From the NCBI RefSeq assembly GCF_019175365.1, contig NZ_CP059572.1, positions 2,542,001-2,606,000 of the forward strand: 64,000 nucleotides of DNA, read 5' to 3'. The DNA is from Actinomadura graeca. Its GTDB lineage: Bacteria > Actinomycetota > Actinomycetes > Streptosporangiales > Streptosporangiaceae. Numbering within the stretch: position 1 is the stretch's first letter; every line of letters starts with the position of its first letter. A program made the position numbers and the translations under genes. Positions 49,801 through 61,400 of the stretch are shown here, piece by piece. The notes beneath the pieces were generated by a model. That model was not told where the DNA came from. It searched no databases and was given only the letters and a program-made list of their open reading frames with translations.

Positions 49801-52800
49801 GGACGAGGTCGTCCGCCGACGCCATCACCAGGGTCGCACCCGAGCACAGCGTGACCAGAACCTCGGACACCGCCGCGTCGAACCCCACCGACGCGAACTG
49901 CAACACCCGCGAGCCGGGCCCCACCTCGAAATGCCGCGCCTGCGCCGCCACAAGATTCACCGCACCGGCATGTGTGACCGCCACGCCCTTGGGCGTTCCG
50001 GTCGAACCGGACGTGTAGATCACATACGCCAGGCCGGACGGGTCCACGGCGAGCCCGGACGAGGTGCCCGGGTGGGCCGCGACCTGGTCCCGGACGCGCG
50101 GATCGTCCACCGCCACCGGCAGGACGCCCCGCAGCGGCAGTTCGTCGAGGACGTCCTTCGTGCCGAGGACCACGAGCGTGCGGCTGTCGGCCAGCATGAA
50201 CCCGACCCGCTCCGCCGGGTACCGGACGTCGATCGGCAGGTACGCGGCGCCCGCCTTCAGCACCGCCAGGATCGCGGTGACGAGCCGCGCGCCGCGCGGC
50301 ATGCACAGGCCGACGGCCGATTCCGCGCCCACTCCGAGCCCGCGCAGGTGAGCGGCCAGGCGGTTCGCCGACGCGTCCAGGTCGGCGTAGGTCAGCCCGG
50401 CGTGCCCGCCGGCCACGGCCACCGCCTCCGGGGCCTCCGCGACCTGCCGCTCGAACAGGTCGAGGACGGTCGCGCCCGCCACCGCCGCCGCGGTGTCGTT
50501 CCATCCGACGAGGACGCGATCGCGCTCGTCCGGGTCCAGTAGGTCCACCGCGTGCAGGACGGTGCCCGGAGCCGCGGTCACCACGTCCAGGACACGCGTG
50601 AACCAGCCGACGATCCGTTCCGCCGCGGGTGCGTCGAACAGGTCCGCCGCCACCGTCACCGAGCCGCGCAACCCCGCCGGACGGCCGTCCTCGTCGAACA
50701 CCTCCCCGACCATCACGTCCACGTCGGTCTTCACCGACGCCACCGCCGCGGCGTCCAGGCCGGACACGGCTCCGGCCTGCACTCCGGGGATGTCCAGGAC
50801 GGCGCGTTCGACGTTCTGCAACGTGAGCACGACCTGGAACAGCGGGTGGCGCGCCATCGACCGCTCGGGCGCCAGCTCTTCCACCAGCCGCTCGAACGGG
50901 ACGTCCTGATGCGCCAGCGCGCCCAGGCTCGCCTCACGGACCCGCCCCAGCACCTGCCGGAACTCCGGGTCACCCGACAGGTCCGTCCGGATCACCAGGG
51001 AGTTCAGGAAGAAGCCGACCAGATCGTCCAGCGCCTCATCGGTACGGCCCGCCACACCCGACCCGATCGGGATATCGGTCCCCGCACCCAGCCGCGACAA
51101 CGTCACCGCGAGCGCCGCCTGCACGATCATGAACGTCGTGGCGCCCTCGGCCCGGGACAGCTCCACCAGCCGCCCATGAATCTCGGCGGGAATCCGGAGC
51201 GGCGCGACATGACCGCGATGACTCGCCACCGCCGGACGCGGCCGGTCCACCGGCAAGGCCAACTCCTCCGGCGCCCCGGACAGGGTCCGCCGCCAGTACT
51301 CCACCTGCGCCGACAGCAGACTCTCCGGGTCCGACTCCTCCCCCAGCAGCTCACGCTGCCACAACGCATAGTCGGCGTACTGGACGGGCAACGGCTCCCA
51401 CTCCGGAGCCCGCCCCTCAAGCCGCGCCGCATACGCCACCGACACGTCCCGGCCCAGCGGACCGCGCGACCAGCCGTCACTGGCGATGTGGTGCATGACC
51501 ACCATCAGCACCTGCTCGTCCGCCTGCCCGGCGTCTCCGGCCTTCCCGGCGTCCCCGGCCTGGAACAGCCACGCGCGGATCGGGATCTCCGCCGACAGGT
51601 CGAACTCATACCGGGTGGCCCGCTCGACGGCCCTGGCCAGATCGCCGGGCTCCACCTCGCTGATCGTCAGGTCCCACTCCAGCTCGTCCGGATCGAGGAT
51701 GCGCTGGTAGGGCTCGCCCTCCACGGACGGGAACACCGTGCGGAGCGACTCGTGGCGCCCGATGACGTCGCGCAACGCCGCTCGCAACGCCGGGACGTCC
51801 ACTCCCCGCAGCCGGATCGGAGTGGGGACGTTGTAGGTCGCGCTCGGGCCCTCAAGCTGGGCGAGGAACCAGAGCCGTCGCTGCGCGAACGACAACGGCA
51901 CCCGCTCCGGACGCTCCACCGCACGCAACGCAACACGAGCCCGGTCCACATCGCCCAGGGCCAGACGGGCGGCCAGCCCCGCCACCGTCGGCACCTCGAA
52001 CAACGTCCGGACCTCGACCTCCACACCCAGCAACGACCTGATCCGCGACACCAGCCGGACCGCCAGCAGCGAATGCCCACCCAACTCAAAGAAGCTGTCG
52101 TCAACGCCCACCGAAGCGAGGCCCAGGACATCGGCGAACGCCCCGCACAGGGCCTCCTCCTGTGGGGTGGCCGGGCCGCGGCCTCCACCGGCGCTGTACT
52201 CCGGAGCCGGTAACGCGCGGCGGTCGAGCTTCCCGTTGGGGGTCAGCGGCAGGTCGGCGAGGGCGACCACCGCGGCCGGGACCATGTAGTCCGGCAGCCG
52301 TCCCGCCACGAACTCCCGCAGCTCACCGGCCTCGGCGCCGCCGCCGGTAAGGCCGGTACCGTCCAGGCCGGTGCCGTCGAGGAGGACATAGGCGACGAGC
52401 CTCCTGTCACCCGGGGTGTCCTCGCGGGCGATCACGGCCGCGCGCGCCACGTCGGTGTGGGTGAGCAGAGCGGCCTCGATCTCGCCCGGCTCGATGCGGA
52501 ACCCGCGGATCTTCACCTGGTCGTCGGTGCGGCCTGCGAACGTCAACCGGCCGTCCGGCGTCCATTTGGCCAGGTCACCGGTCCGGTACATGCGCTCGCC
52601 CGGCGACGAACCCCACGGGCACGCCACGAACCGTTCACCCGTCAGAGCGGGCCGGCCCACATAGCCGCGGGCCACGCCCGTCCCCGCGACGTAGAGCTCG
52701 CCCGCCGCGCCCACAGGTGCCGGGCTCAACGCCTCGTCCAGGACGAACAGCCGGGTGTTGGCCATCGGGGTGCCGATCGTCGGATCGTCCCCGGCGGCCA

Positions 52801-55800
52801 GCGGTGCCGACATCGACGCGCACACCGTCGTCTCCGTCGGGCCATAGGCGTTGATCAGACGACGGCCCGGCGCCCACACCTCCACCAGGCCCGCGTCCAG
52901 GGCCTCACCCGCCGACACGAGCGTCTGCACCGAACCCAGATCGTCGGCTCCGAGCGCGCCCAGCACCGCGGGCGGCAGCGTCGTATGCGTCACGCCCTGA
53001 CCGGTCACCACCTCTGCCAGCCCGGCTCCGGGGATCAGCTCGTCAGCCGACGCCATCACCAGCGCCGCACCGGAGCACAGCGTGACGAGCACTTCGGACA
53101 CCGCCGCGTCGAACCCGATCGACGCGAACTGCAACACCCGGGAACCCGGCCCCACCTCGAAGTGCCGTGACTGCGCCGCGACCAGGTTCACCACGCCGCC
53201 ATGCGTCACCGCGACGCCCTTGGGCGTTCCGGTCGAGCCGGACGTGTAGATCACATACGCGAGGCCGGACGGGTCCACGGCGCCGTCCACAGGAGTGTCG
53301 GCGTACCCGTCCAGGACGGCGGCGTTCACCGGGTCGTCGATCGCGATCATGCGGACGCGCCCGGCCGGCAGGTCGCCGAGCGCGTCCTGGGTGCCGAGCA
53401 CCAGCTGGGTTCGGCTGTCGGCCAGCATGAACGCCACCCGCTCGGCGGGCAGCCGCACGTCGACCGGCAGATACGCGGCGCCCGCCCTGAGAACGCCCAT
53501 GATCGCCGTCACCAGCCGCGCGTCCCGTGGCATGCACAGGCCCACGACCGATTCCGCGCCGACGCCCAGGTCGCGCAGGTAACCGGCCAGGCGGTTCGCC
53601 GACGCGTCCAGCTGGGCGTAGGTAAGCCCGGTGCACGCGCCGTCCACGGCCATGGCGTCCGGGGCGTCCTCGACCCGCCGCTCGAACAGGTCGAGGACGG
53701 TCGTGCCCGCCGCCGCCATCGCGGTGTCGTTCCATCCGGCGAGGACCTGATCGCGTTCCTCCGGGTCCAGGACGTCCACCGCGTGCAGGGCGATGCCCGG
53801 AGCCGCGGTCACCACGTCCAGGACACGCGTGAACCACCCGGCCAGCCGCGTCGCGGCGGGTGCGTCGAACAGGTCCGCCGCCACCGTCACCGAGCCGCGC
53901 AACCCCGCCGGACGGCCGTCCTCGTCGAACACCTCCCCGACCATCACGTCCACGTCGGTCTTCACCGACGCCACCGCCGCGGTCTCCAGGCCGCGTACGG
54001 CTCCCGCGCCCGTCCGCGCGCCGGGGATGTCCAGGACGGCGCGTTCGACGTTCTGCAACGTGAGCACGACCTGGAACAGCGGATGCCGCGCCATCGACCG
54101 CTCGGGCGCCAACTCCTCCACCAGCCGCTCGAACGGGACGTCCTGATGCGCCAGCGCGCCCAGGCTCGCCTCACGGACCCGCCCCAGCACCTGCCGGAAC
54201 TCCGGGTCGCCGGACAGGTCGGTGCGGATGACCAGGGTGTTGATGAAGAAGCCGACCAGATCGTCCAGCGCCTCATCGGTACGTCCGGCGACACCCGACC
54301 CGATCGGGATGTCGGTTCCGGCGCCGAGCCGCGACAGCGTCACCGCGAGCGCCGCCTGGACGACCATGAACGTCGTCACGCCCTCGGCCCGCGCCAGCTC
54401 CACCAGCCGCCCATGGATCCCGGCCGGAACGCGCAACGGCACCGCGTGACCGCGATGACTCGCCGTCGCCGGACGCGGCCGGTCCGCCGGCAAGGTCAAC
54501 TCCTCCGGTGCCCCGGAGAGCGTCCGCCGCCAGTACTCCACCTGCGCCGACAGCAAGCTGTCAGGGTCGGACTCCTCCCCCAGCAGCTCGCGCTGCCACA
54601 ACGCATAGTCGGCGTACTGGACGGGCAACGGCTCCCACTCAGGCGCCCGGCCCTGGAGCCGCGCCGCATACGCCACCGACACGTCCCGGCCCAGCGGACC
54701 GCGCGACCAGCCGTCACTGGCGATGTGGTGCATGACCACGACCAGCACCTGCTCGTCCGGCCGCCCGGCCTCACCGACCTCCCCGGCGTCACCGCCGTCC
54801 CCGGCCTGGAACAGCCATGCGCGGATCGGGATCTCCGCCGACAGGTCGAAGACGTGATGCGACGTCCACCTCACGGAGTCGGCCAGGTCACCGGCCTCGA
54901 CGGGGACGACCTCCAGGTCCCAGTCGAGATCCTGCGGATCCAGGATGTGCTGGTAGGGCTCGCCGTCGCTGGACGGGAAGATCGTCCGCAGCGACTCGTG
55001 GCGCCCGATCACGTCCCGCAAGGCCGCCCGCAACGCCGCGACGTCCACGTCCGGCAGGCGGATCGGGGTGGGGACGTTGTAGGTCTGGCTCGGTCCTTCC
55101 AGCTGGGTGAGGAACCAGAGGCGTCGCTGCGCGAACGACAACGGCACCCGCTCCGGACGCTCCACCGCGCGCAGCGGAACACGGGCCCGGTCCACGTCGC
55201 CCTCGGCCAGGCGGGCGGCCAGGGCCGCGACCGTCGGCACCTCGAACAGCGTGCGGACCTCGACCTCGGCGCCGAGGACGGTCCTGATCCGCGACACCAG
55301 GCGGACCGCCAGCAGCGAATGCCCGCCCAGCTCGAAGAAGCTGTCGTCAACGCCCACCGAGTCGAGGCCCAGGACATCGGCGAACGCCCCGCAGAGGATC
55401 TCCTCCTGCGCCGTCGAGGGGCCGCGGCCCGCCCCGGCTCCGGAGGCGTAGTCGGGCGAGGGCAGGGCCTTGCGGTCGAGCTTGCCGCTGGCGGTCAGGG
55501 GAAGCTCGGCGAGCACGACCACCGCTGCCGGGACCATGTACTCCGGCAGCCGCTCCGCGACGAAGTCCCGCAGATCACCGAAGTCGGAGCCGGGACCAGA
55601 GCCGGGACCGGAATCGGAGCCGGAGTCCGGGCCGCGGCCCGGGCCGGGGTCGTGACCGGCGGGCACGATGTAGGCGACGAGCCTCCGGTCCCCCGGGGTG
55701 TCCTCGCGGGCGACCACCGCCGCCCGGGCCACGTCAGGACGCGCCGCCAGCACGGCCTCGATCTCGCCGGGCTCGATGCGGAAGCCGCGGATCTTCACCT

Positions 55801-58408
55801 GGTCGTCGGCGCGCCCGACGAACATCAACCGGCCGTCCGGAGTCCATTTGGCCAGGTCACCGGTCCGGTACATCCGCTCACCCGGCGACGAACCCCACGG
55901 GCACGCCACGAACCGCTCACCCGTCAGGGCCGACCGTCCCACATATCCGCGGGCGACGCCGGTGCCCGCCACATACAGCTCTCCCAGCGCACCCGCCGGA
56001 ACCGGGTTGAGGACGTCGTCCAAGACGAACACGCGCGTGTTGGCCATCGGCGTGCCGATCGTCGGGGCGTCCCCGGCGGCCAGCGTAGACGACATCGACG
56101 CGCACACCGTCGTCTCCGTCGGACCATACGCATTGATCAGACGACGACCCGGCGCCCACACCCCTACCAGACCCGCGTCCAAAGCCTCGCCTGCCGACAC
56201 CAGCGTCTCCACCGAGGCCAGGTCATCAGCACTCAACGCCGACAGCACCGCAGGTGGCAACGTCGCACACGTCACCCCATGGTCCGCCACGACACCCACC
56301 AACCCCGCGCCGGGGATCAGCTCATCGGCCGACGCCATCACCAGCGCCGCACCCGAGCACAGCGTCACCAGCACCTCGGAGACCGCCGCGTCGAAACCCG
56401 CCGAAGCGAACTGCAACACCCGCGAGCCGGGCCCCACCTCGAAATGCCGCGCCTGCGCCGCCACCAGGTTCGCCGCCCCGGCGTGCGTGACCGCCACGCC
56501 CTTCGGTGTCCCCGTCGAACCCGACGTATAGATCACATAGGCCGTGCCAAAGGGATGGATCGTCACGTCCGGCGCGGTGTCCGGGCACGCCGCGATCTGC
56601 GCGCGCACGTGCGGGTCGTCCATCGGGACGGGCAGGACGCCGCGCAGCGGCAGCTCGTCGAGCACGTCGCCGGTGCCGAGCACCACGGGGGCGCGGCCGT
56701 CGGCCAGCATGAACCCGATCCGCTCCGCCGGATGGCGCACGTCGATCGGCAGGTACGCCGCGCCGGTCTTCAGCACGGCGACGATCGCGGTCACCAGCTC
56801 GGGGCCGCGCGGCACGCACACGCCCACGACCGACTCCGCGCCCACGCCGAGCCCGCGCAGGTGACCGGCCAGGCGGTTCGCCGACGCGTCGAGTTCCGCG
56901 TAGGACACGCGGGCGTCGCCGGCCAGGACGGCGTCCGCGGCGGGGGACGCGGCGGCCTGCCGCTCGAAGCGCTCCACGACGGAGGGCGCCGTGTCCGGAG
57001 CCGAGGTTTCCGGAGTCGCGGTGTCGTTCCAGTCGCCGAGGATCCGGCGGCGTTCCCCGGCGTCGAGGATGTCGAGGGCGTGCACCGGGACGTCGGGCGC
57101 CGCGGTCACGAGGTCGAGGACGCGCTCCCACCTCCGCGCGAACGTCTCGGCGGACTCCACGTCGAACAGGTCGGCCGCCGCGGCGATCGAGCCGCGCAGC
57201 CCGGCAGGGCGGCCCTGCTCGTCGTGCACCTCCCACACCGCGATGTCGAGGTCGAACTTCACCGGCACCATCACGTGCCTGTCCGCGACCGAGGCGCCAC
57301 CGCCCGCGCTGACGTCGGGCAGGGCGAGCGTCGAGCGCCGGGTGTTCTGGACGGTCAGCGCCACCTGGAACAGCGGGCTCCGGCTGAGCGACCGGACGGG
57401 GGCGAGCTCCTCCACGACGCGCTCGAACGGCACGTCCTGGTGCTCCATCGCATCCAGGCTCACCTCCCGGACGCGGGCGAGGACCTCCCGGAACGCCGGG
57501 GTGCCCGACAGGTCCGCCCGGATCACCAGCGTGTTGACGAAGAAGCCGACCAGGTCGTCCAGGGCCTCGTCGGTGCGTCCCGCGACGACCGCGCCGATGG
57601 GGATGTCGATTCCGGCGCCGAGGCGCCGCAGCAGGACGGCCAGCACCGCCTGCACCAGCATGAACGTGGTGGCGCCCTCGGCCCGCGCCAGCTCCGCCAG
57701 CCGTTCGTGCACGTCGGCCGGGACCTGCAACGGCACCCGGTATCCGCGGTGGGTGGCCACCGCGGGGCGCGGCCGGTCCGAGGGCAGGGCCAGCTCCTCG
57801 GGCGCGCCGGCGAGCGTCCGCCGCCAGTACTCGACCTGCTCGGCCACCAGGCTTTCCGGGTCGGACTCCTCGCCCAGCAGCTCACGCTGCCATAACGCGT
57901 AGTCGGCGTACTGGACGGGCAGCGGCTCCCAGCCCGGCTCGCGACCCTCCAGCCGCGCCGTGTACGCCGCCGAGACGTCGCGGGCGAGGGGCGCCATCGA
58001 CCAGCCGTCCCCGGCGATGTGGTGCACGAGGATGACGATCAGGCTCTCGCCGTCATCGGTGAGGAAGACCCAGGCGCGGATCGGCACCTCACGCGCGAGG
58101 TCGAAGGTGTACCACGCGGCGCGTTCGGCGGCGGCGTGCAGCTCGCCGGGCGCCACATGGCGCACCTCCAGCGCCCAGTCCAGCTCCTCGGGGCGGAGGA
58201 TGTGCTGGTACGGCTCGCCGTCGGCGACCAGGAAGGTGGTGCGCAGGGCCTCATGCCGGACGATCACGTCGAGCAGCGCCGTGTTCAGCGCCGCCGGGTC
58301 CAGGTCCCCGGAGAGCGAGATCATCAGCGGGAGGTTGTAGGTGGGGCTCGGGCCTTCCAGCTGGTTCAGGAACCACAGCCGGCGCTGCGCGAACGACAAC
58401 GGAATCAT
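31871..58408 (-). CDS. Giant NRPS: eight C-A-T modules and a thioesterase
   Basis: A single uninterrupted frame of 8845 residues. Modules start (nt, approximate) at 58408, 55153, 51906, 48686, 45476, 42257, 39012 and 35837, each about 1060-1085 residues; the thioesterase begins near 32640. Every C domain keeps HHIAxDG, every A domain the SGSTGTPKG or SGSSGTPKG core and GKLDR lysine, every T domain LGGHSLL; the TE has GFSFGG, LDTYP and CRHRDIV as Ser/Asp/His. Ten-residue A-domain codes by eye: modules 1-4 and 7 DASTVAAVCK (Tyr/beta-hydroxy-Tyr pattern), 5 DAPTVAGVSK (unassigned), 6 and 8 DLTKVGHIGK (Asp). No E or MT domain. The ATG at 58408 overlaps the upstream NRPS stop (TGATG) behind AGGAGG; a GTG three bases earlier is possible. 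The TE makes this the last synthetase of the line. Confidence 0.95.
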   Translation of the reverse strand: MIPLSFAQRRLWFLNQLEGPSPTYNLPLMISLSGDLDPAALNTALLDVIVRHEALRTTFLVADGEPYQHILRPEELDWALEVRHVAPGELHAAAERAAWYTFDLAREVPIRAWVFLTDDGESLIVILVHHIAGDGWSMAPLARDVSAAYTARLEGREPGWEPLPVQYADYALWQRELLGEESDPESLVAEQVEYWRRTLAGAPEELALPSDRPRPAVATHRGYRVPLQVPADVHERLAELARAEGATTFMLVQAVLAVLLRRLGAGIDIPIGAVVAGRTDEALDDLVGFFVNTLVIRADLSGTPAFREVLARVREVSLDAMEHQDVPFERVVEELAPVRSLSRSPLFQVALTVQNTRRSTLALPDVSAGGGASVADRHVMVPVKFDLDIAVWEVHDEQGRPAGLRGSIAAAADLFDVESAETFARRWERVLDLVTAAPDVPVHALDILDAGERRRILGDWNDTATPETSAPDTAPSVVERFERQAAASPAADAVLAGDARVSYAELDASANRLAGHLRGLGVGAESVVGVCVPRGPELVTAIVAVLKTGAAYLPIDVRHPAERIGFMLADGRAPVVLGTGDVLDELPLRGVLPVPMDDPHVRAQIAACPDTAPDVTIHPFGTAYVIYTSGSTGTPKGVAVTHAGAANLVAAQARHFEVGPGSRVLQFASAGFDAAVSEVLVTLCSGAALVMASADELIPGAGLVGVVADHGVTCATLPPAVLSALSADDLASVETLVSAGEALDAGLVGVWAPGRRLINAYGPTETTVCASMSSTLAAGDAPTIGTPMANTRVFVLDDVLNPVPAGALGELYVAGTGVARGYVGRSALTGERFVACPWGSSPGERMYRTGDLAKWTPDGRLMFVGRADDQVKIRGFRIEPGEIEAVLAARPDVARAAVVAREDTPGDRRLVAYIVPAGHDPGPGRGPDSGSDSGPGSGPGSDFGDLRDFVAERLPEYMVPAAVVVLAELPLTASGKLDRKALPSPDYASGAGAGRGPSTAQEEILCGAFADVLGLDSVGVDDSFFELGGHSLLAVRLVSRIRTVLGAEVEVRTLFEVPTVAALAARLAEGDVDRARVPLRAVERPERVPLSFAQRRLWFLTQLEGPSQTYNVPTPIRLPDVDVAALRAALRDVIGRHESLRTIFPSSDGEPYQHILDPQDLDWDLEVVPVEAGDLADSVRWTSHHVFDLSAEIPIRAWLFQAGDGGDAGEVGEAGRPDEQVLVVVMHHIASDGWSRGPLGRDVSVAYAARLQGRAPEWEPLPVQYADYALWQRELLGEESDPDSLLSAQVEYWRRTLSGAPEELTLPADRPRPATASHRGHAVPLRVPAGIHGRLVELARAEGVTTFMVVQAALAVTLSRLGAGTDIPIGSGVAGRTDEALDDLVGFFINTLVIRTDLSGDPEFRQVLGRVREASLGALAHQDVPFERLVEELAPERSMARHPLFQVVLTLQNVERAVLDIPGARTGAGAVRGLETAAVASVKTDVDVMVGEVFDEDGRPAGLRGSVTVAADLFDAPAATRLAGWFTRVLDVVTAAPGIALHAVDVLDPEERDQVLAGWNDTAMAAAGTTVLDLFERRVEDAPDAMAVDGACTGLTYAQLDASANRLAGYLRDLGVGAESVVGLCMPRDARLVTAIMGVLRAGAAYLPVDVRLPAERVAFMLADSRTQLVLGTQDALGDLPAGRVRMIAIDDPVNAAVLDGYADTPVDGAVDPSGLAYVIYTSGSTGTPKGVAVTHGGVVNLVAAQSRHFEVGPGSRVLQFASIGFDAAVSEVLVTLCSGAALVMASADELIPGAGLAEVVTGQGVTHTTLPPAVLGALGADDLGSVQTLVSAGEALDAGLVEVWAPGRRLINAYGPTETTVCASMSAPLAAGDDPTIGTPMANTRLFVLDEALSPAPVGAAGELYVAGTGVARGYVGRPALTGERFVACPWGSSPGERMYRTGDLAKWTPDGRLTFAGRTDDQVKIRGFRIEPGEIEAALLTHTDVARAAVIAREDTPGDRRLVAYVLLDGTGLDGTGLTGGGAEAGELREFVAGRLPDYMVPAAVVALADLPLTPNGKLDRRALPAPEYSAGGGRGPATPQEEALCGAFADVLGLASVGVDDSFFELGGHSLLAVRLVSRIRSLLGVEVEVRTLFEVPTVAGLAARLALGDVDRARVALRAVERPERVPLSFAQRRLWFLAQLEGPSATYNVPTPIRLRGVDVPALRAALRDVIGRHESLRTVFPSVEGEPYQRILDPDELEWDLTISEVEPGDLARAVERATRYEFDLSAEIPIRAWLFQAGDAGKAGDAGQADEQVLMVVMHHIASDGWSRGPLGRDVSVAYAARLEGRAPEWEPLPVQYADYALWQRELLGEESDPESLLSAQVEYWRRTLSGAPEELALPVDRPRPAVASHRGHVAPLRIPAEIHGRLVELSRAEGATTFMIVQAALAVTLSRLGAGTDIPIGSGVAGRTDEALDDLVGFFLNSLVIRTDLSGDPEFRQVLGRVREASLGALAHQDVPFERLVEELAPERSMARHPLFQVVLTLQNVERAVLDIPGVQAGAVSGLDAAAVASVKTDVDVMVGEVFDEDGRPAGLRGSVTVAADLFDAPAAERIVGWFTRVLDVVTAAPGTVLHAVDLLDPDERDRVLVGWNDTAAAVAGATVLDLFERQVAEAPEAVAVAGGHAGLTYADLDASANRLAAHLRGLGVGAESAVGLCMPRGARLVTAILAVLKAGAAYLPIDVRYPAERVGFMLADSRTLVVLGTKDVLDELPLRGVLPVAVDDPRVRDQVAAHPGTSSGLAVDPSGLAYVIYTSGSTGTPKGVAVTHAGAVNLVAAQARHFEVGPGSRVLQFASVGFDAAVSEVLVTLCSGATLVMASADDLVPGAGLADVVTGQGVTHATLPPAALSALDAGTVPSLETLVSAGEALDASLVEVWAPGRRLINAYGPTETTVCASMSAPLAAGDAPTIGTPMANTRVYILDGALTPAPVGVAGELYVAGDGVARGYVGQPVLTGGRFVACPWGASPGERMYRTGDLAKWTPDGRLMFVGRADDQVKIRGFRIEPGEVETVLRTHPDVTRAAVVAREDTPGDRRLVAYIVPADARTGTDIDTGGLRKFVAGRLPEYMVPAAVVVLAGLPLTASGKLDRKALPAPDYASAAGAGRGPSTAQEEILCGAFADVLGLDSVGVDDSFFELGGHSLLAVRLVSRIRSLLGVEVEVRTLFEVPTVAGLAARLALGDVDRARVALRAVERPERVPLSFAQRRLWFLAQLEGPSSTYNIPAVLRLAGEVDTDALATALRDVIGRHESLRTVFPSVDGEPHQHISDVRDLQWDLEVSRVAAGELAEAVAQAGRYEFDLSAEIPIRAWLFQAGDTEEAGDAGRPDEQVLVVVMHHIASDGWSRGPLARDVSVAYAARLQGRAPEWEPLPVQYADYALWQRELLGEETDPDSLLSAQVEYWRRTLSGAPEELTLPADRPRPAVASHRGHAVPLRIPAEIHERVAELARAEGATTFMIVQAALAVTLSRLGAGTDIPIGSGVAGRTDEALDDLVGFFINTLVIRTDLSGDPRFRQILGRVREASLSAFAHQDVPFERLVEELAPERAMARHPLFQVMLTLQNVERTVLDVPGARMGAAPDTAPGATVAASVKTDLDVIVGEVFDDRGRPAGLRGSVTASADLFDAPVAERIADWFVQVLDEVTAAPDIALRAVDLLDAEERERLLVAWNDTAAALPAATVLDLFARQVAEAPDTVAVLVGETATTYAELDAAASRLAGHLRGLGVGAESVVGLCLPRGAGLVAAILGVLKAGAAYLPIDMRHPAERIGFMLADSRARLLLGTRESLDHLPPVDVPMIAVDDPETIEALVGQCGTAAADVVDPSGLAYVIYTSGSTGTPKGVGVTHGGVVNLVVGQSRHFEVGRGSRVLQFASAGFDAAVSEVLVTLCSGAALVLASADELIPGAGLAGVVAGQGVTHATLPPAVLGALDEADLGSVETLVSAGEALDAGLVGVWAPGRRLINAYGPTETTVCASMSAPLVAGDDPVIGTPMVNTRVFVLDDALNPAPVGVVGELYVAGGGVARGYVGRSVLTGERFVACPWGASPGERMYRTGDLGRWTRDGRLMFVGRADDQVKIRGFRIEPGEVEVVLRSHSDVAQAAVIAREDIPGDKRLVAYVTPDDIDTSGLREFTAGRLPEYMVPAAVVALDGLPLTVSGKLDRRALPAPDYSTGAGAGRAPSTPQEVALCAAFAQVLGLESVGVDDGFFQLGGHSLLAVRLVSRIRSALGVEIGVRALFEAPTVAGLAARLAGPDVGRARAALRARVRPERVPLSFAQRRLWFLAQLEGPNPTYNVPMPINLPGVDVAALRAALRDVIGRHESLRTVFPSVDGEPYQLIVDMDDLRWDLEVVPVEAGELAGAVGRASRHAFDLSAEVPIRAWLFQAGADEQVLLVVMHHIASDGWSMVPMGRDLSVAYAARLQGRAPEWEPLPVQYADYALWQRELLGEESDPESLLSAQVAYWRRTLAGAPEELTLPADRPRPAVAGHLGHPALIEVPGEVHERVAELAQAEGATTFMVLQAALAVTLSRLGAGTDIPIGSGVAGRTDEALDDLVGFFINTLVIRTDLSGDPEFRQVLGRVREASLGAMAHQDVPFERLVEELAPERSMARHPLFQVVLTLQNIERAALELPGVRAGVASSGGGAAATPVKTDMDVMIGEVFDHDGRPAGLRGAVTVAADLFDAPAAVTIADRFVRVLDMVTAAPDLVLHAVDVLDPRERDQVLVEWNDTGTALPEISVVRLFERQVTATPDAVAVVGDGVESTYADLDARANRLAGYLRGLGVGAESVVGLCLPRGVDLVAAVLGVLKAGAAYLPIDERLPAERIAFMLDDCRTLVVLGTRDVLGELPPHGARPVAMDDPGVHEQIAACPDTSPGIAVDPASLAYVIYTSGSTGTPKGVAVTHGGVVNMVSALSRHFATGPGARLLQFASVSFDAAVPEMLVPLCSGATLVTASADDLTPGAGLVDLVAGHGVTHATLPPAVLSALGADDLRSVSTLVSAGEALDAGLVEAWAPGRRLINGYGPTETTVSTSLSAPLAAGDAPTIGTPMANTRVFVLDGALTPAPVGAVGELYVAGAGVARGYVGRPSLTGERFVACPWGSSPGERMYRTGDLAKWTRDGTLMFAGRADDQVKIRGFRIEPGEIEAVLRTHPDVAQAAVAAREDTPGDKRLVAYVTPAATPPGTGAAVDTAGLAAVDTAGLRAFLAGRLPAYMVPAAVVTLAELPLAASGKLDRRALPAPDYASGAKEGRAPATAREHALCAAFASVLGLESVGVDDSFFELGGHSLLAVRLVSRIRSALGVEIEVRALFEAPTVAALAVLLEGTAPGRTRPALRAGTRPERVPLSFAQRRLWFLGQLQGPNPAYNLPMPIRLTGVDVAALRAALRDVIERHESLRTVFPSVDGEPYQRVLDPHELDWDLEVRHVEDGGLAEAVTEAARYPFDLSAEMPIRAWLLQTGSDDQVLMVVMHHIASDGSSMVPMGRDVSAAYAARLQGRAPEWEPLPVQYADYALWQRELLGEETDPDSLLSAQMEYWRRTLAGAPEELTLPADRPRPATSGHVGYAAPLRVPAEVHGRLVALARAEGATTFMVLQAALAVTLSRLGAGTDIPIGSPIAGRTDEALDDLVGFFLNTLVIRTDLSGDPGFRQVLGRVREAGLGALAHQDVPFERLVEELAPSRSMARHPLVQVVLTMQNTGDAALDLPGVQVGAGAGAGAESGDGMGGRGPALTPAKFDLYVAAEEVFDDQGRAAGVRGSVTAAADLFDAPAARRIAGWFERVLDSVAMDPDLVLHAVDVLDPRERDQILLEWNDTETGTASPTVLELFGQRVVAAPDAVALAADGDETTYAQLDAQADRLAAYLRGLGMGAESVVGLCLPRGAQMVAAILGVWKAGAAYLPIDGRLPAERLAFMLADSRTQVVLGTQDVLDDLPAGRVRLVAVDHPAMVALIEAMPVSAPEQVVASSGLAYVMYTSGSSGTPKGVAVTQGSLANYVSSVSSRLGWTAVGARYVLLQSQVTDLGNTVVFASLATGGRLHILDPDAVTDPEAVADCVEGQRIDAFKVVPSHLVALSAVAGVERVLPAVSVVLGGEAAPVEWVGELVEAAGDRGVFNHYGPTETTIGVATTRVTAQDVASGVIPVGTPIANTRLFVLDGGLAPVPAGVIGELYVAGAGVARGYVGRPGLTGERFVACPFGAPGERMYRTGDLARWGLDGRLVFAGRADEQVKIRGFRIEPGEIEAALVAHPGVAHSAVIAREDTPGDKRLVAYLIPEAENPADVADLREFLARRLPDHMIPAALVPLAELPLTANGKLDRKALPAPDYAAGTGAGTGRGPATAQEEILCGAFAHVLGLDSVGVEDSFFDLGGHSLLGVKLVSRIRVTLGVEVDIRTLFEAPTVAALAARIAGQDAVQARTALRAGERPERVPLSFAQRRLWFLTQLEGPSATYNIPVVVRLTGADADALAAALRDVIGRHESLRTVFPSVDGEPYQHVLDVQDLDWELNVSEMDAGDVVEAVRQASRHTFDLSAEAPIRASLFQVGTDEQVLVVVMHHIASDGWSRGPLGRDVSVAYAARLEGRAPEWEPLPVQYADYALWQRELLGEESDPESLLSAQVEYWRRTLSGIPEELALPADHPRPAAAGHRGHVAPLQVPAEIHGRLVELSRAEGATTFMIVQAALAVTLSRLGAGTDIPIGSGVAGRTDEALDDLVGFFLNSLVIRTDLSGDPEFRQVLGRVREASLGALAHQDVPFERLVEELAPERSMARHPLFQIVLTLQNVERAALELPGTRASGVSGLDVATVAVVKTDMDIMVGEAFDREGRPAGLRGSVTVAADLFDAPAAARFAGWFVRVLDVVTASPGTPLHAVDLLDRQERDQVLVRWNDTAAAVPDATVLDVFERRVAEAPDAVAVVGDGVELTFADLDARANRLAGYLRGLGVGAESVVGLCMPRGLDLVAALMGVLKAGAAYLPVDERLPAERVGFMLDDSRTLVVLGTRDVLDELPLRGVLPVAVDGPQVQEQIAAYPDASPGVAVDPAGLAYVIYTSGSTGTPKGVAVPHGGVVNLVAAQGERFEVGPGSRVLQFASAGFDAAVSEVLVTLCSGVTLVMASADELIPGAGLANVVTGQGVTHATLPPAVLTALEADDLTSVQTLVSAGEALDAGLVEVWAPGRRLINAYGPTETTVCASMSAPLVAGDAPTIGTPMANTRVFVLDGALTPVPVGVVGELYVTGAGVARGYVGRPALTGERFVACPWGASPGERMYRTGDLAKWTPDGRLLFAGRADDQVKIRGFRIEPGEIEIALRTHPDVAQAAVVAREDTQGDRRLVAYVTPADVDTSGLREFAGERLPEYMVPAAVVALDELPLTVSGKLDRKALPAPEYTAGAGTGRGPSTPQEEILCAAFADVLKLESVGVDDGFFDLGGHSLLAARLVARIRSVLGVEVEVRTLFELPTVAGLAAHLAENGGDRARPALRARPRPERVPLSFAQWRLWFLSQLQGPNPAYNIPMPIRLSGVDVEALTAALRDVIGRHESLRTVFPSVDGRPFQRILDPEDVEWDLQVSQVDLAGLADAVEEAKRRPFDLSAEVPIRAWLFQTGADDQTLVVVMHHIASDGSSMAPLGRDLSTAYAARLQGRAPEWEPLPVQYADYALWQRELLGEESDPESLLSAQLAYWRQTLAGAPEELTLPTDRPRPALAGHVGYAAPLRVPAEVHGRLVALARAEGATTFMVLQAALAVTLSRLGAGTDIPIGSGVAGRSDEALDDLVGFFINTLVIRTDLSGDPDFRQVVARVREMSLGALAHQDVPFERLVEELAPSRSMARHPLFQVLLAVQNVERATLDLPEAKAAAARLERGASGARFDLDFTLAETFDSDGRAAGLHGSVTVAADLFDAPAAGRFAGWFARVLKSVTAAPDLVLHAVDVLDQQERDQVLLAWNDTGTATEAEAVLDGFEARVAAAPDAVALVAGDVEMTYAELDTSVNRLAAYLRGLGAAAESVVGLCLPRGAQMVAAILGVWKAGAAYLPIDEALPADRIAFMLADSGADLVLCTQDAPDGLQADRVRLVAVDEPMTAVLLAGMPDSAPERAVASSGLAYVMYTSGSSGTPKGVAVTQGSLANYVSSVSSRLGWTAVGARYALLQSQVTDLGNTVVFASLVTGGRLHVLEADAVTDPEAVAEHLLDRRIDAFKVVPSHLVALSAAAGIERMLPAASVVLGGEAAPVEWMGELVEAAGDRGVFNHYGPTETTIGVATTRVTAQDVASGVIPVGTPIANTRLFVLDDALAPVPAGVIGELYVAGAGLARGYVARPGLTGERFVACPFGAPGERMYRTGDLARWNLDGRLVFAGRADEQVKIRGFRIEPGEIEAALRAHPDVAQAAVIAREDTPGDKRLVAYLVPETLEAIDVGDLREFLARRLPDHMIPAALVPLAELPLTANGKLDRRALPVPDYAGAAGAAAERNPATGLEEMVCETFAEVLGIPEVGVDDDFFRLGGHSLLAVTLLKKLKDRGVTVSVRDVFATPTPSGIVSRLGLSSLGDSLGRMLPIRAEGTRPPFFCIHPAGGLSWCYRPLARVVPDDVPLLGIQAAGFDGGDLAGSIEEMAAEYIERIRAVQPTGPYHLLGFSFGGIPAHEIAVQLQAAGETVAAVVILDTYPSVKRDEDPSGQPPPGGATGPPDADGDVHDHGAMTTEDHQRRIAGMFREELGEVLGGISDEELLLGAKIFHNNLQIKRTHRPGVFDGDILLFIADVRGGGGNPPDGGLWEPFVRGEVTEVRLPCRHRDIVQPEMLRQTWPAIATWLESQT
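32956..34010 (-). repeat. Module 8 A-domain, near-identical to module 6 (39338-40400)
   Basis: The Asp-type A domains of modules 8 and 6 share long near-identical DNA. Examples: 32956-33060 matches 39338-39441 without visible difference; 33841-34000 matches 40222-40382 with about three changes; the 270 bp before that also differ at few positions. This indicates recent duplication or gene conversion. Confidence 0.85.
38412..38640 (-). repeat. 229-bp identical tract shared with 51276-51504 (C domains of modules 7 and 3)
   Basis: By eye the two tracts are identical over 229 bp at a constant offset of 12864, and the preceding part of the C domains (38121-38290 against 50988-51157) differs at only a few positions, although the flanking sequence is clearly diverged. 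This is the pattern left by gene conversion rather than by duplication of whole modules. Confidence 0.8.
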
Positions 58409-61400
58409 CACTGATCCTCCTTACGCATCGGACGTAGTGCCGGTCGTGTCTTCCTCGTGGTCCCGAGTCTCGCCGCGAGCCGTTCCGGGGTCGGCGCCTC
58501 GAACAGCGCCCGGATCTTGACCTCCGCGCCGAGCCGGGACCGGATGCGCGACAGCAGGCGGATCGCGAGCAGCGAATGCCCGCCCAGGTCGAAGAAGTCG
58601 CCGTCCACCCGGACGGACTCCAGTTCGAGCACCTCCGCGAAGACCTCGCAGAGGACCGCCTCGTTCTCGTTCGCGGGCTCCCGTGCGGCGTGCCGGTCGG
58701 CCGCGTGGCCGGGCGCGGGCAGGGCCTTGCGGTCCAGTTTCCCGCTGGGGGTCAGGGGCAGTTCGGGGAGCGCGACGATGGCGGCGGGGACCATGTACTC
58801 GGGCAGCCGCCCGGCCAGCTCCTCCCGCAGCACCCCCAAGGCGGCGTCGGCGGACCCGTCGACGGACCCGTTTCCGGCCCCCTCGTCGGACCCGTCACCG
58901 GATCCGTCGGCGGGGACGATGTAGGCGACGAGGCGCGTGCCCGCCGGAGTGTCGTCGCGGGCGACGACGGCGGCCTGCTCGACGCCGGGGCAGGCGCGCA
59001 GGGCCGCCTCGATCTCGGCGGGCTCGATCCGGAACCCGCGGATCTTCACCTGGTCGTCCGCGCGCCCGGCGAACACCAGCTGCCCGTCCTGGGTCCACCG
59101 GGCGAGGTCGCCGGTGCGGTACATCCGCTGCCCGGACTCGAAGGGGCAGGCCACGAACCGCTGCCCGGTGAGCCCCGGGCGGCCGACGTAGCCGCGGGCC
59201 ACCGGGGTCCCCGCGGCGTACAGCTCCCCGGCCACCCCGGCCGGGACGGGCATCAGCGCGTCGTCCAGGACGTACAGGCGGGTGCCGCCGATCGGCGTGC
59301 CGATCGGGACGGCGCCGGAGGCGAGCGCGGCGGCCGACAGCTCGGCGGTCGCGATGCCGATCGTGGTCTCGGTCGGCCCGTAGTGGTTGAACACCCGCCG
59401 GTCCCCGGCCACGCGGACCAGGTCGCGGACCCAGGCGACGGGGGCGGCCTCCCCGCCGATCACCACCGACCGGCGCGGGACGATCCGCTCCATGCCCGCC
59501 GCGGCGGCCAGGGCGGCCATGTGCGAGGGGACCGTCTTGACGAAGTCGACGCGGTGCTCGGCGAGATATCCGGCGACGGCGTCGGCGTCCATGACGGCCG
59601 CCTGGTCCAGGACGTGCAGCCGCCCGCCCGTGGCGAGCGCGATGAAGATCACGGTGTTGCCCAGGTCGGTCACCTGGGGTTGCAGCAGCCCGTACCGGGC
59701 GCCTTCGCCGGACCAGCCCAGCCGGTCCGACACCGAGGCGACGTAGTTGGCCAGCGACCCGCGCGTGACCGCCACGCCCTTCGGCGTCCCCGTGGACCCC
59801 GACGTGTAGATCACGTACGCGAGGCCGGACGGGTCCGCCGACGCCGAGGACGGGAGCGCGGCGCCGCCGTCGGGCGCGTCCGGGCCGTCAAGGGGGAGGA
59901 CGGGCACACCGGCGACGCTCCCGGCGCCCGTTCCGGTCCCGGCGCCGCCGGTCGGCCCGCCGGTATCCACGCCGGTCAGGGCGAAGGCTTCCGCGCCGGT
60001 CAGGGCGGAGGTGTCCGCGCCGCCGGACAGGAGCACGCGGGCCCCGCTGTCGGCGAGCATGAACGCGATCCGCTCCGCGGGCAGCCGCCCGTCGACCGGC
60101 AGGTACGCCGCGCCGGCCTTCCACACGCCCAGCATCGCGGTGATCGTCTCCGCTCCGGGCGGCAGGCACAGCGCGACGACCGACTCCGCGCCCGCGCCCG
60201 CGTGCCGCAGGCGGCGCGCGAGCCGGTCCGCGCGCTCGTCCAGTTCCCGGTACGTGGTCGCGGTGCCGCCGTCGGCGAGCGCGACCGCCTCCGGGGCGGC
60301 GGCGGCCGCCCGCTCGAACAGCGCCAGGACGCTCGGCGCGGGCGCCGCCGCCGCGGTGTCGTTCCACTCCAGCAGCAGGCGGCGGCGTTCCCGGGCGTCG
60401 AGGACGTCCAGGGTCCGCAGGGACGTGTCGGGCCCGCCGTCGAGCGCGGCGGTGAGCGCCCCGACCATGTTCGTCAGGGCGGTGCGGATGAGGCGGCCGA
60501 CGGCGCGCGCGTCGATGGGCTTCACGGCCAGGACGCTGAAGCTGAGCTCGTCCTCACCACGGTCGTTCACCGACACGGTCAGCGGATAGCTGTTCTGGAG
60601 CCGGGTGAAGACCTGCCGGATGCCCTCGACGGCGTCCCGTCCGGCGCCGTCCGTCTCGTGGCCCGCGTGCCGGTAGTTGAACAGCGAGGTGAACAGCGGC
60701 GTGTTCCCGGTGATCCCGCTGGCCTGCTGCGCCGCCGCCAGCGGGGCGTGCTCGTGCTCCAGCAGCCCGGCCAGCTGCGTCCGCATCTCCTCGACGGCGG
60801 CGCGGACGCCGGTCCCGGCGGTCCCGACCCGCACCGGCAGGGTGTTGAAGAACGGGCCCTGCACCCGGTCGGCGCCCTCACCGGCGTTCATCCGCCCGAA
60901 CAGCACGGTGCCGAACACCACGTCGTCACGTCCCGACAGCGTCGCCAGCACGCGCGCCCACGCGACGTGCAGGACCGTCGCCGCGCTGACCCCGAGCCGC
61001 CGCGCGGCGCGGCGCAGCCCCGCGACCACGTCCGCGGGGACCCGGACGAGCTCGTTGACCTGGCCGCTGCCGTCGCCGTGGACGTCCATCAGGCCGAACG
61101 GCGCGGTCGTCTCGGTGACGTCGCCGAGCAGCGCGGCGAAGAACCGCTCGTGGTCGGCGCGGGAGACGCCCTCACGGGCCTGGGCGACGAAGTTGCGGAA
61201 CGGCGCCGCGGGCGCGAGCCGCTCCTCCCCGCCGGCGAGCACCCGCCGCAGCTCCCCCATCAGCACGTCCATGCCCTGGTGGTCCTGCACCATGTGGTGC
61301 ATCCGCACGACGCCGAGCCACCGGCCGTCGCCCAGCCCCGCGACGTGCAGGTCCAGCAGCGGCGCCCGGCCCAGGTCCATGCTCGGACCCGCGAGCGCCG

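Noticed and set aside
31871..58408. Regularly spaced repeats suggesting a CRISPR or tandem array
   Set aside because: The repeats are coding and have a period of about 3.2 kb, equal to one NRPS module.
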